A stretch of 8,210 nt of DNA from Actinomycetota bacterium (GTDB lineage Bacteria; Actinomycetota; Acidimicrobiia; Spongiisociales; UBA11373). How positions within the stretch are numbered: the first letter of the stretch is position 1; every line of letters starts with the position of its first letter. The translations under genes and the position numbers were made by a program. Shown in pieces: positions 5,904 to 8,210 of this stretch. Location of the stretch: assembly GCA_030688105.1 (NCBI GenBank), contig JAUYIV010000151.1, positions 1-8,210 of the forward strand, read 5' to 3'. Below the pieces are notes generated by a model. It had not been told where the DNA came from and searched no databases. It worked only from the letters and a program-made list of their open reading frames with translations.

Positions 5904-7383
5904 CTTCACCTCCGAGTGCACGGACGAGGTCCGCGGGGGTGGGCGATCGTTCGAGGAGGTCGGCCACCCGGTCCTTGCCCCCGCGCAGAGGTTCCATCAT
6001 AGGCACCCGCTTCAAGGCCTCCTCCCCCACGTCGAAGATGAGCGAGTCCCAGTTGGCGGCCACGATCGCGTCCCCGTACCGGTCGACGCACGAGCCTCGG
6101 AAGTACGCCCGGGTGCGCTCGGGCGGGGCGATCGCCGCCTTCTCGATCTCCGCGTCCGTGAACAGCCGCTTCATGCGCCCGTTGGCGACGAGCCGGTGGT
6201 AGAGGCCCCGGGTGCGGTCGACGTCGTGGTACTGGAGATCGAGCAGGCGCAGTTTGGGAGCGGCCCAGGCCAATCCGTCCCGCTCCCGGTACCGGTCGAG
6301 AAGATCGAGCTTTGCCGTCCAGTCGAGCCGATCCGCGGTGGAGGCGGGATCACGCTCGAGGTCGGTGAGGATCCCCTCCCAGGTGTCGAGGACGAGACGC
6401 TCGACATCGCTCACCCCATGCACCTCGGCGTACTTCGAGACCCAGTCCAGGTAGTGCCATTGCAGCTCCAGGGCGGAGGCGTGAGTGCCGTCGTCCAGTT
6501 CGAGGGTGGACCGGAGGGTGGGATCGTGGCTGACTCGCCAGATCGACTCGACCGGGTGGGCGAGGTCGACCGGCTCGCCCAGGCCGCCGACCTCGATCGC
6601 CGAGAGCACCAGCGCCGTCGCGCCGACCTTCAGGAAGGTCTGGGTCTCGCTGAGGTTGGAGTCGCCGATGATCACGTGAAGGCGCCGGTAGAGACTCGGA
6701 TCGGCATGTGGTTCGTCCCGGGTGTTCACGATGGGACGCTTGAGCGTCGTCTCGAGGCCGACCTCTTCCTCGAAGAAGTCGGCTCGCTGGGTGATCTGGT
6801 AGTCGACCGCGGGCCGGCCGTTCTCGCTCCCCACCTTGCCCGAGCCCGTGTAGATCTGCCGGGAGGCGAAGAACGGGATGAGGTGGCGCACCAACTCCCC
6901 GAAGGGTAGGCGCCGGTCGACCAGGTAGTTCTCGTGTGCGCCGTACGAATTGCCCTTGCCGTCGCTGTTGTTCTTGTGGATGTAGAGGCGCTGGCCTTCG
7001 AGCAGCACGCGCGATGCGGCCTTGGAAGCTCGCTCCAGGACCAACTCGCCGGCCTTGTCGTAGAGAGCCGCCTCCAGGGCGTCGTAGCACTCGGGGCTCG
7101 AGTACTCGGGGTGGGCATGGTCGACGTACAGCCGGGCGCCGTTGGTGAGAACGACGTTCACCAAGCCGGTCTCGAACTCGGCGGTCGGCGCCGGCTCGTA
7201 TCCAAACCCCCTGGCGTCTCGACCCGGGGACTCCTCCTCGTACGACCACTGGATACGGGTCGACGTTCCTGCGTACGAGTTGATCACCAGGCTGGAGGCG
7301 ACGACCGGGTTGAAGTCGGGATGGTTGCGGATGGTGATCCCGAACTCGGTCTCTGTGCCGACGACCTTGTGGACCTCGCTCAC
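5869..7383 (-). CDS. dop: Dop, deamidase of Pup and depupylase
   Basis: 504 aa, paralog of PafA. It converts the C-terminal Gln of Pup to Glu and also cleaves Pup from substrates. Features in order are GTETEFG (9-15, metal-binding Glu), an insertion of about 40 residues after the first strand (around 35-66) matching the Dop-loop that PafA lacks, LYVDHAHPEYSSPEC (85-99) with catalytic Asp88, KNNSDGKGNSYG (137-148), NTRDEPHAD (220-228) and LYRRLHVIIGDSNLSE (231-246). The conserved C-terminal part ends near DLVRALGG; the last 14 or so residues (EDGRAGTETDPS region) look non-conserved, and most are encoded in the overlap with pup. The start is GTG at 7383, forming GTGA with the ARC stop; no clear Shine-Dalgarno is seen, so translation is probably coupled to arc. 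All family-diagnostic residues are present. Confidence 0.97.
   Translation of the reverse strand: MSEVHKVVGTETEFGITIRNHPDFNPVVASSLVINSYAGTSTRIQWSYEEESPGRDARGFGYEPAPTAEFETGLVNVVLTNGARLYVDHAHPEYSSPECYDALEAALYDKAGELVLERASKAASRVLLEGQRLYIHKNNSDGKGNSYGAHENYLVDRRLPFGELVRHLIPFFASRQIYTGSGKVGSENGRPAVDYQITQRADFFEEEVGLETTLKRPIVNTRDEPHADPSLYRRLHVIIGDSNLSETQTFLKVGATALVLSAIEVGGLGEPVDLAHPVESIWRVSHDPTLRSTLELDDGTHASALELQWHYLDWVSKYAEVHGVSDVERLVLDTWEGILTDLERDPASTADRLDWTAKLDLLDRYRERDGLAWAAPKLRLLDLQYHDVDRTRGLYHRLVANGRMKRLFTDAEIEKAAIAPPERTRAYFRGSCVDRYGDAIVAANWDSLIFDVGEEALKRVPMMEPLRGGKDRVADLLERSPTPADLVRALGGEDGRAGTETDPS
5906..5913 (-). promoter_or_regulatory. Strong Shine-Dalgarno of pup inside the dop 3' end
   Basis: GGAGGTGA on the minus strand is the best ribosome-binding site in the window. 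It stands 2 nt before the pup ATG at 5903 (GGAGG core at 5-nt spacing) and lies within the last codons of dop. It fixes the pup start at 5903 and fits the need to make far more Pup than Dop from one message. Confidence 0.8.
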
Positions 7384-8210
7384 AGGTACTGGCCGGTCGT
7401 GATCGCCTCGATGCTCCGGCTTTCACCGTCGCCCTCGATCAGGGTGCGGACATAGACGATGCGCTCGCCCTTCTTGCCGGAGATCCGTGCCCAGTCGTCC
7501 GGGTTGGTCGTGTTGGGGAGGTCCTCGTGCTCGCGGAACTCCTGTTTGATCGCGGCGACGAGGTCGCTGGTACGTACCCCGCGCGTCCCGTCGGCGATCT
7601 CGCGCTTGATCGCTTCCTTCTTGGCTCGCCTCACCACGTTCTCGATCATCGCCCCGGAGGCGAAGTCCTTGAAGTAGAGAAGCTCCTTGTCCCCATTGGC
7701 GTATGTCACTTCGAGGAATCGGTTGTTATCCGATGTGGAGTACATGTCGGCGACGACGACTTCGATCATCTGATCGACCAGGGCATGGACGTCGCCTTCG
7801 TGGTGCGCCAGCTCGTCGGCGTCGAGGGGGATGTCGGCTCCGAGGTAGATCCGGAAGATCTCGCGAGCGGCGTTCTCGTTGGGCCTCTCGATCTTGATCT
7901 TGACGTCGAGTCGTCCGGGACGGAGGATCGCCGGGTCGATGAGGTCTTCCCGGTTGGATGCCCCGATCACGATCACGTTCTTCAGCGTCTCGACTCCGTC
8001 CAGCTCGGAAAGGAGCTGGGGGACGATCGTCGACTCGACGTCCGACGAGATGCCGCTGCCGCGGGTTCGGAAGAGCGAGTCCATCTCGTCGAAGAAGACG
8101 ATCACGGGGACTCCCTCCTCGCACTTCTCCTTCGCCCTCGCGAAGATCAGCCGAATCTGCCGTTCCGTCTCGCCAACGTATTTGTTGAGCAGCTCGGGGC
8201 CCTTGATGTT
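7380..8210 (-). CDS. arc: ARC/Mpa proteasomal ATPase, C-terminal 276 aa (5' end outside window)
   Basis: Partial: the reading frame is open to position 8210, and the visible protein begins NIKGPELLNKYVGETERQ. Family members are about 600 aa, so just under half is here. It is the AAA unfoldase that binds Pup through N-terminal coiled coils (not in view) and feeds substrates to the 20S core. Visible are the pore loop KYVGE (10-14), Walker B VIVFFDEMD (36-44), the second region of homology NREDLIDPAILRPGRLD (86-102) with arginine-finger candidates, the C-terminal helical domain, NTTNPDDWARISGKKGERIVYVRTL and a final GQYL. That tail, with its penultimate Tyr, inserts into pockets of the PrcA ring. 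Walker A lies off the edge. The stop overlaps the dop start as GTGA. The symbol mpa is used for the mycobacterial ortholog. Confidence 0.97.
   Translation of the reverse strand, partial: NIKGPELLNKYVGETERQIRLIFARAKEKCEEGVPVIVFFDEMDSLFRTRGSGISSDVESTIVPQLLSELDGVETLKNVIVIGASNREDLIDPAILRPGRLDVKIKIERPNENAAREIFRIYLGADIPLDADELAHHEGDVHALVDQMIEVVVADMYSTSDNNRFLEVTYANGDKELLYFKDFASGAMIENVVRRAKKEAIKREIADGTRGVRTSDLVAAIKQEFREHEDLPNTTNPDDWARISGKKGERIVYVRTLIEGDGESRSIEAITTGQYL

Noticed and set aside
5904..5921. GTG start for a 70-aa Pup
   Set aside because: It has no ribosome site; the ATG at 5903 has a strong one and gives the family length of 64.
6196..6909. Plus-strand open frame of 237 codons opposite dop
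   Set aside because: It is antisense to a clearly conserved dop segment and has no motif of its own.
6350..7426. Minus-strand 358-codon frame overlapping dop and the arc end
   Set aside because: It is an out-of-frame, Arg/Pro/Gly-rich translation of dop; the dop frame carries all conserved motifs.
1..8210. A wholly new multigene system
   Set aside because: The core genes are a recognisable Pup-proteasome set in near-standard order. Only the two small accessory genes and the heptamer arrays lack an explanation.

Overview
The window is a nearly complete bacterial Pup-proteasome locus from a GC-rich actinobacterium. Every gene but one lies on the minus strand, so transcription runs from high to low coordinates. 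In that order it reads: the C-terminal part of the proteasomal ATPase ARC/Mpa (cut by the right edge), dop, pup, prcB, prcA, then one small divergent plus-strand gene, then pafA, pafB, pafC and a small zinc-ribbon gene ending near the left edge. The proteins align by eye along most of their length with the Mycobacterium tuberculosis set. Pup-proteasome loci are typical of Actinobacteria. The single short plus-strand gene, the zinc-ribbon gene after pafC and the repeat-rich gaps suggest a lineage outside the mycobacteria, possibly Acidimicrobiia, but that placement is a guess.

Region 4265-8210 is a tightly packed degradation operon. ARC, the hexameric unfoldase, ends in a GQYL docking tail. 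Dop removes Pup and deamidates its C-terminal Gln. Pup is 64 residues and ends in GGQ, so it needs Dop before ligation. PrcB is the Thr-protease subunit with a 43-residue propeptide, and PrcA is the alpha subunit. Junctions are GTGA (arc/dop), a 35-nt overlap (dop/pup), GTGA (pup/prcB) and TGATG (prcB/prcA).

Region 3780-4264 separates the two minus-strand blocks. It holds a DUF2007-like protein with a C-terminal membrane helix, read in the opposite direction, and a 94-bp divergent promoter region. Both flanking genes there look leaderless: each has a TANNNT -10 element 6-7 nt before its start codon and no Shine-Dalgarno sequence.

Region 61-3779 is the ligase and regulator block. PafA attaches Pup to substrate lysines. 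PafB and PafC are paired HTH-WYL regulators (the PafBC DNA-damage activator in mycobacteria), coupled by another GTGA overlap. A 95-aa zinc-ribbon protein of unknown function follows.

The least explained parts are the gaps. Two arrays of 7-bp units (1-56 and 2323-2422), with a weaker third trace at 3844-3864, use different heptamer sequences with the same period. The two clear arrays begin within 1-4 nt of a TAG stop codon. The 2323-2422 array folds into a very long hairpin between pafA and pafB. No tRNA, rRNA, CRISPR or insertion sequence was seen, and no gene-free stretch exceeds about 150 bases.
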